Positions 44,711 through 52,951 of a DNA stretch of 64,000 nt are shown in pieces. This DNA comes from Salipiger aestuarii (GTDB lineage Bacteria > Pseudomonadota > Alphaproteobacteria > Rhodobacterales > Rhodobacteraceae). Where the stretch lies: the NCBI RefSeq assembly GCF_003259905.1, contig NZ_QLMG01000012.1, positions 28,878 to 92,877 on the forward strand, given 5' to 3'. The position numbers and the translations under genes are program-made. The notes beneath the pieces are model-generated. The model saw only the letters and a program-made list of their open reading frames with translations. It made no database searches and was not told where the DNA came from. The stretch's first letter is position 1. Every line of letters begins with the position of its first letter.

Positions 44711-46018
44711 TCAATTTCCAAGCTCCGGCAGAAACATGATCAGTTCGGGAAAGGCGACCATGACGATCAGGACCACCACATCGGCAGCCAGAAACCACAT
44801 GACGCCCTTGAAAATCAGCGAAATCGGAACCGCGTCTCCGACAATGCCCTTGATCACGAAGACGTTCAGCCCCACGGGCGGCGTGATAAGCGCCATCTCG
44901 ACCAGCTTGGTCGCAAGCACGCCCAGCCAGATCAGACTGATATTGTTCGCCTCGTATATCGGCAGCAGGATCGGCAGCGTCAGCAGCAGGATACCCAGCG
45001 GATCGAGGATCATACCCAGCAGGCAAAAAAGCACCGCCGTGCCGAAAACCAGCATCACATAGCTGGCCCCCAGATCGATCACCAGATCCGACATCGCTTC
45101 GGGGATGCCGCTGATCGCCAGAAACCGGGAAAACAGGTTGGCGCCAACCGCGATGATAAAGATCGCCGCCGTCATTTTTGCGGTGTCCATCAGCGCGATT
45201 TTCGAAACTCTCCAGTTCAGGGTGCCGCGCGCCGCCGCGATCACGAAGGACAAGGCCGCGCCGACGGCGCCCGCCTGTGTCGGTGTGAAGATCCCGGTGA
45301 ACAGACCGCCAAAAACGCCCAGCACCAGCAAGATCACCGGCCATGTTTCGCTCAGGGCCTCCAGCCTTTCGGACCAGGTCGCTCGTTCGTCGAGCGGCGG
45401 CGCAAGCGCGGGATTGAGCCGCGTGCGAACGATGATCACGGCCCAGTACCCCAGCATCGTCAGCACGCCCGGCACGATCGCCGCCAGAAACAGCTTGCTG
45501 ATCGCGACCTCGGCAAAAATTCCGTAAATGATCAGAAGAATACTCGGCGGAATGAGCGAACCCATGGTGCCGGCCGCGGCCACCACCGCGGTGCTCAGAC
45601 CAGGATCGTAGTTGCGTTTCAGCATTTCCGGCACCGCGATCCGGCCCATGGCCGCGGCGCAGGCCAGGCTGGAACCCGCCGCCGCCGAAAACAGCGCCGC
45701 GCCGCCCACGCTGGCGACCGCCAGCCCCCCCGGCAGAAACGACAGCCAGACCCGCGCGGCCTTGAAGATCCCGCGCGTGATGTCGGTCTGGTAACAGACG
45801 TAGCCCATCAACAGGAACATCGGGATCGAACTCAGCGTCCAGTGCGCGGCGAAATCATAGGGCACGGCGGTCAGCAGGCCGAATGCCGCGCCGCTGCCCA
45901 GCATGGCCCAGAACCCGAAGAAGGACACGATGCCCAGGGCCACCGCGATCGGAACGCGCAGCAAGACCAGCAGAATGACAGAGACGACGCCGCAAAGGCC
46001 GATCTGGAAAAAGCTCAC
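44711..46018 (-). CDS. TRAP transporter large membrane subunit (DctM type), operon 7
   Basis: The 435-residue protein has about 12 membrane segments and the DctM motifs ALFSAAAGSSLACAAAMGRIAVPEM, LIPPSILLIIYG and LITPPVGLNVFVIKG. It pairs with the DctQ protein encoded 10 bp upstream and the receptor encoded 57 bp downstream. Confidence 0.93.
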   Translation of the reverse strand: MSFFQIGLCGVVSVILLVLLRVPIAVALGIVSFFGFWAMLGSGAAFGLLTAVPYDFAAHWTLSSIPMFLLMGYVCYQTDITRGIFKAARVWLSFLPGGLAVASVGGAALFSAAAGSSLACAAAMGRIAVPEMLKRNYDPGLSTAVVAAAGTMGSLIPPSILLIIYGIFAEVAISKLFLAAIVPGVLTMLGYWAVIIVRTRLNPALAPPLDERATWSERLEALSETWPVILLVLGVFGGLFTGIFTPTQAGAVGAALSFVIAAARGTLNWRVSKIALMDTAKMTAAIFIIAVGANLFSRFLAISGIPEAMSDLVIDLGASYVMLVFGTAVLFCLLGMILDPLGILLLTLPILLPIYEANNISLIWLGVLATKLVEMALITPPVGLNVFVIKGIVGDAVPISLIFKGVMWFLAADVVVLIVMVAFPELIMFLPELGN

Positions 46019-46028
46019 CGTTCCGCTC

Positions 46029-46550
46029 CTATTCGTACATGTCGTGATTGGGGCCGGCCATGCCAGCGTCGGTGAACGGCCTCTGGATCAACTTGGCCAG
46101 CAGAAGCAGCACCATCAGCCCCGCGCCGATCGGCAGAAAGAACCGACCGGGCCAGACGGTCACCGCCGCCATGCCCATCGATTGCTCTCCGATGAGGTAT
46201 TTCTCGACAGCGTCGATCGAGGTCTGCCACGTGAGCAGCCCGTAGAACACCGCAGAGAGCGCCAGAGCCAGCATGTCGAGAACGGTCCTCGCCCCCGTCG
46301 GAAGCAGATCGTGGATCAGGTCGACCTTGATATGTTCGTTGCCATATTCCACGAACGGAAGCGGCAGAAAGACCAGCCCGACCATGTAATAATAGGACAC
46401 ATAATCCACCGTTCCCGGCAGCGGCTCGGCGATGAACTGGCTCAGGATGACGTCAAGCGTGACGTGGACCATCATCAGGGTCGCCAGAGCGGTGGCGGCA
46501 TAGGTAATGATCCGCGACACCCAGCCGAGACGGACAATTACGGATTCCAT
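46029..46550 (-). CDS. TRAP transporter small membrane subunit (DctQ type), operon 7
   Basis: The 173-residue protein has four hydrophobic segments, including ITYAATALATLMMVHVTLDV and VDYVSYYYMVGLVFLPLPFV, with the EYGNEHIKVDLI loop typical of DctQ. It begins 42 bp after the crotonase gene that precedes it, so the transporter seems to share the catabolic transcript. Confidence 0.9.
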   Translation of the reverse strand: MESVIVRLGWVSRIITYAATALATLMMVHVTLDVILSQFIAEPLPGTVDYVSYYYMVGLVFLPLPFVEYGNEHIKVDLIHDLLPTGARTVLDMLALALSAVFYGLLTWQTSIDAVEKYLIGEQSMGMAAVTVWPGRFFLPIGAGLMVLLLLAKLIQRPFTDAGMAGPNHDMYE

Positions 46551-46592
46551 CGCTGTATCTCCCCTGTCATGGTAAGGTCTCGGTCCGCATGG

Positions 46593-47369
46593 CTATGCCC
46601 CTCGAAATACCGGTTGTCTCTTGCTCAGAAAGGCGTCGATGCCTTCGGCGTGATCCGCGCTCTTGATGATTTGGCCCTGGATGATGACCTCGGTTTCCAG
46701 AAAGCTTTCAAGCGAGGGTTGCAGCGCGGCGCGCATCAACCGCTTGGCCCCGGCCAGCGCAAAGGTCGGCCCCGCAGCCAGGTCCGCCGCATATTCTGTG
46801 GCGGCGTCATCGAGCGCGACGTCGGGATGCACCTGGCTGGCCAGCCCCAGGCTCAGCGCTTCTGGCGCCGGCACCAGCCGGGCCGAGAAAGCAAGGTCCG
46901 TCGCCCGCTGCCGTCCGATCAGGTTCTGAAGAAAGAACGCCGCGCCGCCATCCGGGGCCAGGCCGATCTTGCGAAAGACCTGACCAAGTTTCGCTGTCTC
47001 GGAAAGCAGCAGCACGTCGCAGGCCAGCGCCATGCTCAGCCCGATCCCCACCGCCGGACCGCGCACCGCCGCCACCACCGGCTTTTCACAGTTGTATATG
47101 GACAGGATCATCTGGTGCGCCCGGTGCAGACGCGCACGGTCGCCCCAGACATCGTCCTTGCCCATGGTGGAAATATCCGCGCCAGCACAAAAGGCACGGC
47201 CCTCGGCTCTCAGCAGCACCGCCCGAACCTCGGGGTCGGTGTGCATCTGGCGGAAGCTCTCCATCAGCTCGACCCGCATTTCAAGGGTCAGCGCGTTCAG
47301 CTTGTCCGGCCGATTCAACGATACAACGGCCAGACCGCCCTTGCGTTCAACTGTGATTTCACTTGCCAT
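46593..47369 (-). CDS. Crotonase-family protein (PaaG-like active site)
   Basis: The 258-residue crotonase has the oxyanion-hole segments GRAFCAGADIS and VRGPAVGIGLSMALACD. Neither hydratase glutamate is present (Ser and Phe at those positions); instead IGLAPDGGAAFFL has the Asp used by PaaG-type isomerases. It is more likely an enoyl-CoA isomerase or a ring-opening or rearranging enzyme than a simple hydratase. The ATG at 47369 follows GGGGAGGGG; the longer frame from 47408 has no support. It lies between the dehydrogenase and TRAP genes of operon 7. Confidence 0.86.
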   Translation of the reverse strand: MASEITVERKGGLAVVSLNRPDKLNALTLEMRVELMESFRQMHTDPEVRAVLLRAEGRAFCAGADISTMGKDDVWGDRARLHRAHQMILSIYNCEKPVVAAVRGPAVGIGLSMALACDVLLLSETAKLGQVFRKIGLAPDGGAAFFLQNLIGRQRATDLAFSARLVPAPEALSLGLASQVHPDVALDDAATEYAADLAAGPTFALAGAKRLMRAALQPSLESFLETEVIIQGQIIKSADHAEGIDAFLSKRQPVFRGA

Positions 47370-47397
47370 GACCGCCCCTCCCCAAGGCGAAAATCTG

Positions 47398-48552
47398 TCA
47401 ATCGGCAAACAGCGCCCTTGCGATCCCGTTCTTGTGGATCTGGGTCGTGCCCCCGGTGATTGTCAGCATCCGCACGTCGCGCACCATCCGCTCCAGCGGC
47501 AGCGAGCCGAAATAGCCGTAGCCGCCGAACATCTGCATGGCGTCGTGGGTCACGCGCTGCGCCATCTCGGTGGCCTGAACCTTGGCGATCGAAGACAGCG
47601 TCGGATCGGGCTGGCCCCGGTCGATCAGCGACAGCGCGGTGTAGCAAAGCGCCCGGGCGGCCTCGATCTGCACCTTCATGTCCGACATCATCCATTGCAG
47701 GCCCTGCATGTCCGACAGCGCCTTGCCGAACTGGCGGCGGGTTTTCATGTAATCGCAGGCAAGGTCGAACGCGCCTTCGGCCACACCAAGCGCCAGAACC
47801 CCCATGCCGACGCGGGTGCCGTTATACACGCCCAGCGGGCGGACAAAGCCGCTGGAATTTCCGGCCAGACCTTCGGTCACGATATTTTCCGCCGGCACCC
47901 GCACATCGTCAAAATGGATCTCGCATTCGTTGCAGCCGCGCGCGCCCATCTTCTGTTCGAGGATGTGCACCGTGACGCCGGGGCTGTCACGTTCCACCAG
48001 AACCGTGCCGATGCCGCGCGCGCCCTTGCTGTCGCAGAACCGCGCATAGACCAGAAGGTAATCGGCCCGGTCGCCGAAGGTGGTGAAGATCTTGCCGCCG
48101 TTCAGCACAAAGCCGTTGCCGTCCTGTCGCAGTGAGGTCGTCACTGCCGTGGCGTCCGACCCCGCCTCGGGTTCGGTCCAGGAAATCGCGCATTCGATCT
48201 CGCCCGCCGCGAAGCGCGGCAGAAAGGCGCGCTTGAGCGCGTCGCTGCCGCAGGTGGCGATGATCCGGGGCGAGACGTTCTGATCGTGGACGATCAGCGC
48301 GGTGTTGAAATCCACCTTCGCCAGTTCCTCGACCACCAGATAGCAATCCACGAGCGAAACGCCGCCGCCGCCATATTCCTCGGGGATGGTCATACCCAGA
48401 TAGCCAAGTTCGCTCAGGCGATGGTGGTTTTCGTCGGGGTAGATGCCCTCGCGGTCCCAGCGCGCGGCGCGGTCGCGGAATTCCCCCAGCGCCAGCTTGC
48501 GCGCCGCGTCTTTCAGCGCGATCTGTTCCTCGTTCAGCAATGAGGGATGCAT
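47398..48552 (-). CDS. Acyl-CoA dehydrogenase, operon 7 (second)
   Basis: The 384-residue protein has AISWTEPEAGSDATAVTTS, IFTTFGDRADYLLVYARF and the C-terminal MLTITGGTTQIHKNGIARAL, where Glu of the usual motif is Thr. The C-terminal LERMVRDVRM matches the dehydrogenase encoded just upstream (LERMVRDARG), pointing to a duplicated pair. Start: ATG at 48552 with GGGAGGGTAGGGCAC, 5 bp after the previous stop. The open frame further upstream overlaps the other dehydrogenase gene. Confidence 0.9.
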   Translation of the reverse strand: MHPSLLNEEQIALKDAARKLALGEFRDRAARWDREGIYPDENHHRLSELGYLGMTIPEEYGGGGVSLVDCYLVVEELAKVDFNTALIVHDQNVSPRIIATCGSDALKRAFLPRFAAGEIECAISWTEPEAGSDATAVTTSLRQDGNGFVLNGGKIFTTFGDRADYLLVYARFCDSKGARGIGTVLVERDSPGVTVHILEQKMGARGCNECEIHFDDVRVPAENIVTEGLAGNSSGFVRPLGVYNGTRVGMGVLALGVAEGAFDLACDYMKTRRQFGKALSDMQGLQWMMSDMKVQIEAARALCYTALSLIDRGQPDPTLSSIAKVQATEMAQRVTHDAMQMFGGYGYFGSLPLERMVRDVRMLTITGGTTQIHKNGIARALFAD

Positions 48553-48557
48553 GTGCC

Positions 48558-49736
48558 CTACCCTCCCCGCCGCTGGTTGAAGCTGTGGCCATAGACCATG
48601 GCGGCGATCGTGTTGCGCAGGATCTCGACCGTGCCACCGCCAAGCGCGAAGCCGCGCGCGTCGCGCACCATGCGTTCCAGCGGGTATTCCCGCGTATAGC
48701 CATTGTGGCCGTGGATCTGCAGCGCCTCGTTCGTGACCCGTTGCGCCATTTCGTTGGCGTAGAGCTTGGCCATGGTTGCGTCCATCGGATCGGGAAAGCC
48801 GTTCGGCGCCGGGTTGGTGGCGGCGCGATAGACCATCAGCCGCGCGGCATGGATCTGCGTCGCCATGTCGGCGATCTTCCATTGCAGGCCCTGGAATTCG
48901 TTGATGGGACGGCCGAACTGATGCCGGATCTCGGAATATTCCTTGGCCGCCTCGAAGGCGCCTTGCGCCAGACCCACGCACATCGCCGCATTGCCCACAC
49001 GCTCGGGCCCGAAACTGCTCATCAACAGCGCAAAGGAGCGCGAGCTTTCCGGATCCCCCTCGACCAGCACATCCTCGGGACCGGCCTTGTAATTTTCAAG
49101 GATGATCTCGGCCTCGGTCAGACCCCGGCCCCCCATCTTCAGCGATATGTGGCCGATCCGCGCGCCGGGTTTCTTCAGATCAACGACGAAGGCGCCGATC
49201 CCCTTTGCCCCGCTGGCCTTGCCGAAGCGGCAGAAGACCAGCGCGTAATCGGCGATGTGCGCCCCGGTGGACCAGCATTTATTGCCGTTCAGCACCCAGC
49301 CGTCACCATCCTTGGTGGCCGTGGTGCGCAGATCGGTGACCGCGGATCCCGCTTCGGGCTCGCTGATGGCGATGGCGATGAATTTCCTGCCCGCCGCCAT
49401 GTCCGGCAGAAACCGCTTTTTCTGTTCGTCGTTGCCCAACACGCTGATCGCCCGCGACGGACCGTTCAGGTAAAGCTGCGAGACCAGCGCGGTGTTGAAA
49501 CACACCCGCGCCATTTCCTCCAGAAAGACGGTGCCCTGCACCACCGGCGCGCCGGAGCCGCCGTATTCCTCGGGGATGAACATGCCCAGATAGCCAAGGT
49601 CGGCCAGCTTGTCGCGATTGGCGGCGGGAAATTCCTCTTTCTCGTCCCAATAGGCAGCCTTTGAGGCGAATTCCCGTTCCGCCAGCTTGCGGACCTCGTG
49701 GCGAAAATCTTCCAGTTCCGGATCGAGCTTGAACAT
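48558..49736 (-). CDS. Acyl-CoA dehydrogenase, operon 7 (first)
   Basis: The 392-residue protein has AIAISEPEAGSAVTDLRTTA, CWSTGAHIADYALVFCRF and the C-terminal ALGGGTVEILRNTIAAMVYG, with Gly in place of the catalytic Glu. It is closely similar in layout to the dehydrogenase encoded directly downstream; both keep a flavin motif, so they differ from the alpha/beta pairs of operons 5, 6 and 8. The ATG at 49736 lies 1 bp after the CaiB stop. Confidence 0.9.
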   Translation of the reverse strand: MFKLDPELEDFRHEVRKLAEREFASKAAYWDEKEEFPAANRDKLADLGYLGMFIPEEYGGSGAPVVQGTVFLEEMARVCFNTALVSQLYLNGPSRAISVLGNDEQKKRFLPDMAAGRKFIAIAISEPEAGSAVTDLRTTATKDGDGWVLNGNKCWSTGAHIADYALVFCRFGKASGAKGIGAFVVDLKKPGARIGHISLKMGGRGLTEAEIILENYKAGPEDVLVEGDPESSRSFALLMSSFGPERVGNAAMCVGLAQGAFEAAKEYSEIRHQFGRPINEFQGLQWKIADMATQIHAARLMVYRAATNPAPNGFPDPMDATMAKLYANEMAQRVTNEALQIHGHNGYTREYPLERMVRDARGFALGGGTVEILRNTIAAMVYGHSFNQRRGG

Positions 49737-49737
49737 G

Positions 49738-50919
49738 TCAGTTTGAATCCTCTGATGGTGTGGAAAGCCCGGCCTGGCGCAATGCGCCCAGAACGCGCGC
49801 CGTATCGACACCCGCTGCCGGGGCGGGCCTGGGGGGCACGCGGTCATGACGCGCGAATGTCATCGGCAATCCGGGAACAGGGATCGTACCCAGATCCGGG
49901 TGCGGAAGGTCGTGGATCATGCCGCGGGTGCGCATGTCGTCGTCCGAAACCACCTCAGCCAGCGTGCGCACCGGGGCGCCCGGCACGCGCGCATCGCTCA
50001 ACGCCGCGAAAATCTCGGCGCGGGTGTGCCCGGTGGTCCAGTCCGAGACCCAGCCATCGACCTCGGCGCGCCGCGCACAGCGCGCGGGGCCCTCGGCCAA
50101 TTCGGGATCCTCGGCCAGATCCGGCCGGCCCATCGCGCGGCTCAATTGCTGCCAGTGGCGGTCGTTCAGGCACATGATCGCCACCTGCCCGTCCCGCGCG
50201 GGAAACAGATCGTAGGGCGCGACCTTGAGCACCGCCTGACTGTTGCCGGCACGGTCGGCAAACCCGTCAGGCGCCAGCAGGAAGCTGGAGATGTTCGACG
50301 CCAGCGCGTGATGCGCCACGTCCTGCATCGCGATCTGAACGAAGTCGCCGAGCCCGGTCGTGCCGCGGGCATGCAGCGCCGCCATGATCCCGCCGAACAG
50401 GTGGATCCCCCCAAGGAAATCGGTGATCGCCGCACCGCATTTCACTGGCGAGCCATCGGGAAATCCGGTCACCGACATCAGCCCGGTCAGCGCCTGAATG
50501 GGAAAATCCATCGCCGGCGCATCGCGGTAGACGGAATCGGCGGCGTAGCCCTTGCCCGATCCCATGACCAGACGCGGATTGCGCGCCGAGAGCGTCTTCC
50601 ACCCCAGACCGAGCTTTTCCATCGTGCCGGGCCGGGAATTCTCGATCAGCACGTCGGCGGTATCGGCCAGCGCCAGCAGCGCGGACCGCCCTTCGTCCGA
50701 CTGAAGATCGAGCGTCACGCTTTGCTTGCTCGAATTCAGCATCATTGCCGCCGGGTTTTCGCGCCCGCCCGCGATGCCGCGGATGCCGTCGCCGCCGGGC
50801 GGTTCGACCTTGATGACCTCGGCCCCCATAAGCGCGAACATAAGACCGCAATACGGCCCCAGATAAACCTGGCCCAGGTCGATCACCCTGAGACCGGACA
50901 GGGGCCCCGCCGCCGTCAT
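49738..50919 (-). CDS. CaiB/BaiF CoA-transferase, operon 7
   Basis: The 393-residue family III enzyme shows LSGLRVIDLGQVYLGPYCG, GAEVIKVEPPGGD, LNSSKQSVTLDLQ and Asp167 in GAAITDFLGG. It probably activates the acid that the DctQMP set of the same operon imports. It overlaps the preceding crotonase gene (ATGA at 50916). Confidence 0.9.
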   Translation of the reverse strand: MTAAGPLSGLRVIDLGQVYLGPYCGLMFALMGAEVIKVEPPGGDGIRGIAGGRENPAAMMLNSSKQSVTLDLQSDEGRSALLALADTADVLIENSRPGTMEKLGLGWKTLSARNPRLVMGSGKGYAADSVYRDAPAMDFPIQALTGLMSVTGFPDGSPVKCGAAITDFLGGIHLFGGIMAALHARGTTGLGDFVQIAMQDVAHHALASNISSFLLAPDGFADRAGNSQAVLKVAPYDLFPARDGQVAIMCLNDRHWQQLSRAMGRPDLAEDPELAEGPARCARRAEVDGWVSDWTTGHTRAEIFAALSDARVPGAPVRTLAEVVSDDDMRTRGMIHDLPHPDLGTIPVPGLPMTFARHDRVPPRPAPAAGVDTARVLGALRQAGLSTPSEDSN

Positions 50920-51686
50920 GATCCACGAAAGCGCGGCTGGCGCTTTTCCCTGAAGGCGGCGACCGCCTCGCGATGATCCTCGGTCTGCATGATAAAGGCT
51001 TCGGCGGTGGCCTCGATCTCAAGATATGTCGCAAGGTCGCAATCCATGCCACGGTTCAGCATCGCCTTGCCCAGCCCGAAAGCACGGGTCGGCCCCTCGG
51101 CCAGACGCGTGGCAAGTGCCGCGGCTTCCGCCTCCAGCGCGTCTTCGTCGTAAATCGCATGGACGATTCCCAGATCGCGCGCCTCCTGCGCGCCGATCAC
51201 CTGGGCGGTCATGAACATGGCCTTGGCGCGCTGCGTCCCGACCACCCGCGCCAGCAGGTACAGCCCGCCCCCATCGGGCACGATCGCAACCCGCGCATAG
51301 GCCTGACAGAATCTGGCCGTAGGTGCGGCGAGGATCACGTCGGCCAGAAGCGCGATATTGAACCCCACACCGAACGCAGGCCCGGCAACCGCCGCGATCA
51401 CCGGCTTTTCCAGATCATAGAGCATCCGTGTGACGCGATGCTGCTGCTTCATGCGGTCGCGCATGGCGATGGGCGTCGAGCTGGCAAAGGTGTTGATGTC
51501 ACCGCCCGCGCAGAACGCGCCCCCGGTTCCGCTGATCAGCAGCGCGCGGACCCGGTCGTCATCCCGCACTTCCGTGACGATACGCTCCATCTCCTTGCGT
51601 GCATCCTGGTCGAGTGCATTCTTTTTCTCGGGAAAGTCGAAGGTCATTCGACCGACCCCCTCCGAGCGGCTGTAGAGCAATGGCAC
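50916..51686 (-). CDS. Crotonase-family protein, first gene of operon 7 (GTG start)
   Basis: The 256-residue crotonase has GGAFCAGGDINTFASS and VAGPAFGVGFNIALLADV. The two hydratase glutamates are absent (Asn and Tyr at those places), and VAIVPDGGGLYLL gives an Asp as in PaaG-like enzymes. The start is a GTG at 51686 with an excellent GGAGGAAGAAGCG. Operator-like site E lies 57 bp upstream, so this unit belongs to the CACATATG set. Confidence 0.87.
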   Translation of the reverse strand: MPLLYSRSEGVGRMTFDFPEKKNALDQDARKEMERIVTEVRDDDRVRALLISGTGGAFCAGGDINTFASSTPIAMRDRMKQQHRVTRMLYDLEKPVIAAVAGPAFGVGFNIALLADVILAAPTARFCQAYARVAIVPDGGGLYLLARVVGTQRAKAMFMTAQVIGAQEARDLGIVHAIYDEDALEAEAAALATRLAEGPTRAFGLGKAMLNRGMDCDLATYLEIEATAEAFIMQTEDHREAVAAFREKRQPRFRGS

Positions 51687-51743
51687 CGCTTCTTCCTCCC
51701 GAATGAGTCGGCTTCTGCCAAGCTAAGGGTGCGCTGGCTCGGC

Positions 51744-51753
51744 GCACATATGC
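51744..51753. promoter_or_regulatory. Operator-like site E (GCACATATGC), weaker copy
   Basis: GCGCACATATGC shares CACATATG with the perfect sites, but the right arm is altered. It lies between the divergent crotonase operon (start 51686) and the flavoprotein gene (start 51911). The gap (51687-51910) shows no other clear signal. Confidence 0.45.
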
Positions 51754-51910
51754 TGGCGTCGAAAAACAGACTCATGTGAAATTCGCGGCGCAGGCTTTTC
51801 CCGTTGTGATCTTCCGGCAGGGATGTTTCGCTCTGAATGTCTGTCTGCCATACACTTCGGTGAGGCCCCAGATTCGCCGAACCTTATAGAAACAATGAAG
51901 AAATTTGGCC

Positions 51911-52876
51911 ATGTACTCCGACTCCCCTCTGGGCCGCCTGCGCCTGCCTGTGATCTGTTCTCCGATGTTTCTGGTGTCTGGCCCGGATCTGGTCATCGCC
52001 CAGTGCAAGGCCGGCGTGATCGGCAGCTTTCCGGCACTGAACGCGCGCGAGGCCGAGGGCGAACCACCCCTGCTGGACGCCTGGCTCAAGCGCATCACCG
52101 AAGAGCTCGACGCGCATAACCAGGCCAACCCCGACCGGCCCGCCGCGCCCTTCGCCGTCAATCAGATCGTGCACCGCTCGAATGACCGGGTCGAACGCGA
52201 TATCGAGATCTGTGCCCGCTGGAAGGTGCCGGTCTGGATCACCTCGATGGGCGCGCGGGAAGACGTAAACCAGGCGGCACATGGCTGCGGCGGCGTTGTG
52301 TTGCACGACGTGATCAACAACCGCTACGCCAGAAAGGCCATCGACAAAGGCGCAGACGGGCTGATCGCGGTCTGCGCCGGTGCTGGGGGCCACGCGGGCG
52401 CGCTGTCGCCCTTTGCGCTGGTGCAGGAAATCCGCGAATGGTTCGACGGTCCGCTGGCGCTGTCGGGTTCCATCGCCACCGGAAGCTCCATTCTGGGCGC
52501 GCAGGCCATAGGTGCCGACTTCGGCTATATCGGATCGCCCTTCATCGCGACGACCGAGGCCGCCGCGTCGGAGGGCTACAAGCAGATGATCGTCGACAGC
52601 GGGGCCGATGATATTGTTTACACCAGCCATTTCAGCGGCGTGAACGCCAATTATCTCAAACCGTCTGTCCGTGCGGTTGGGCTTGACCCGGACAACCTGT
52701 CCGGCGACGGGAACAAGTTGGATCTGGCCACCGGCGACATCCGTCCGAAGGCCTGGCGCGACATCTGGGGCAGCGGCCAGGGGATCGGCGCCGTGCACGC
52801 GGTGACGACGACAGCGGCGTATGTTGACCGTCTCGACAGGGAATACCATGCTGCGAAGACGGCGCTGTGCGCCTGA
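51911..52876 (+). CDS. Nitronate-monooxygenase-like FMN protein
   Basis: The 321-residue TIM-barrel flavoprotein has the N-terminal LPVICSPMFLVSGPDLVIAQ, the motif AVCAGAGGHAG (His161) and the phosphate-binding LSGSIATGSSILGAQAIGAD. Members oxidise nitronates, but IpdC of steroid ring C/D degradation belongs to the same superfamily and uses the flavin for a reduction or desaturation step. Since no nitro-compound genes are nearby and all neighbours handle acyl-CoAs, an IpdC-like role is the better guess. The ATG at 51911 is used; a TTG two codons earlier is in frame. Confidence 0.82.
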   Translation: MYSDSPLGRLRLPVICSPMFLVSGPDLVIAQCKAGVIGSFPALNAREAEGEPPLLDAWLKRITEELDAHNQANPDRPAAPFAVNQIVHRSNDRVERDIEICARWKVPVWITSMGAREDVNQAAHGCGGVVLHDVINNRYARKAIDKGADGLIAVCAGAGGHAGALSPFALVQEIREWFDGPLALSGSIATGSSILGAQAIGADFGYIGSPFIATTEAAASEGYKQMIVDSGADDIVYTSHFSGVNANYLKPSVRAVGLDPDNLSGDGNKLDLATGDIRPKAWRDIWGSGQGIGAVHAVTTTAAYVDRLDREYHAAKTALCA

Positions 52877-52884
52877 CGACGCAC

Positions 52885-52912
52885 AAGGGCGGCAGGTTGC
52901 CCCGCCGCCCTT
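52885..52912. terminator. Hairpin terminator between convergent genes
   Basis: AAGGGCGGC (52885-52893) pairs with GCCGCCCTT (52904-52912) across a 10-nt loop. It lies between the flavoprotein gene (+) and the PaaK-like gene (-). Confidence 0.7.
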
Positions 52913-52951
52913 CGCTGTTGCAACCGCCGACTTCGGACGGTTCAGAAGGTC

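Noticed and set aside
43607..46075. Plus-strand open frame of about 822 codons
   Set aside because: Antisense to the TRAP DctP and DctM genes; low-complexity His/Gln/Arg-rich translation.
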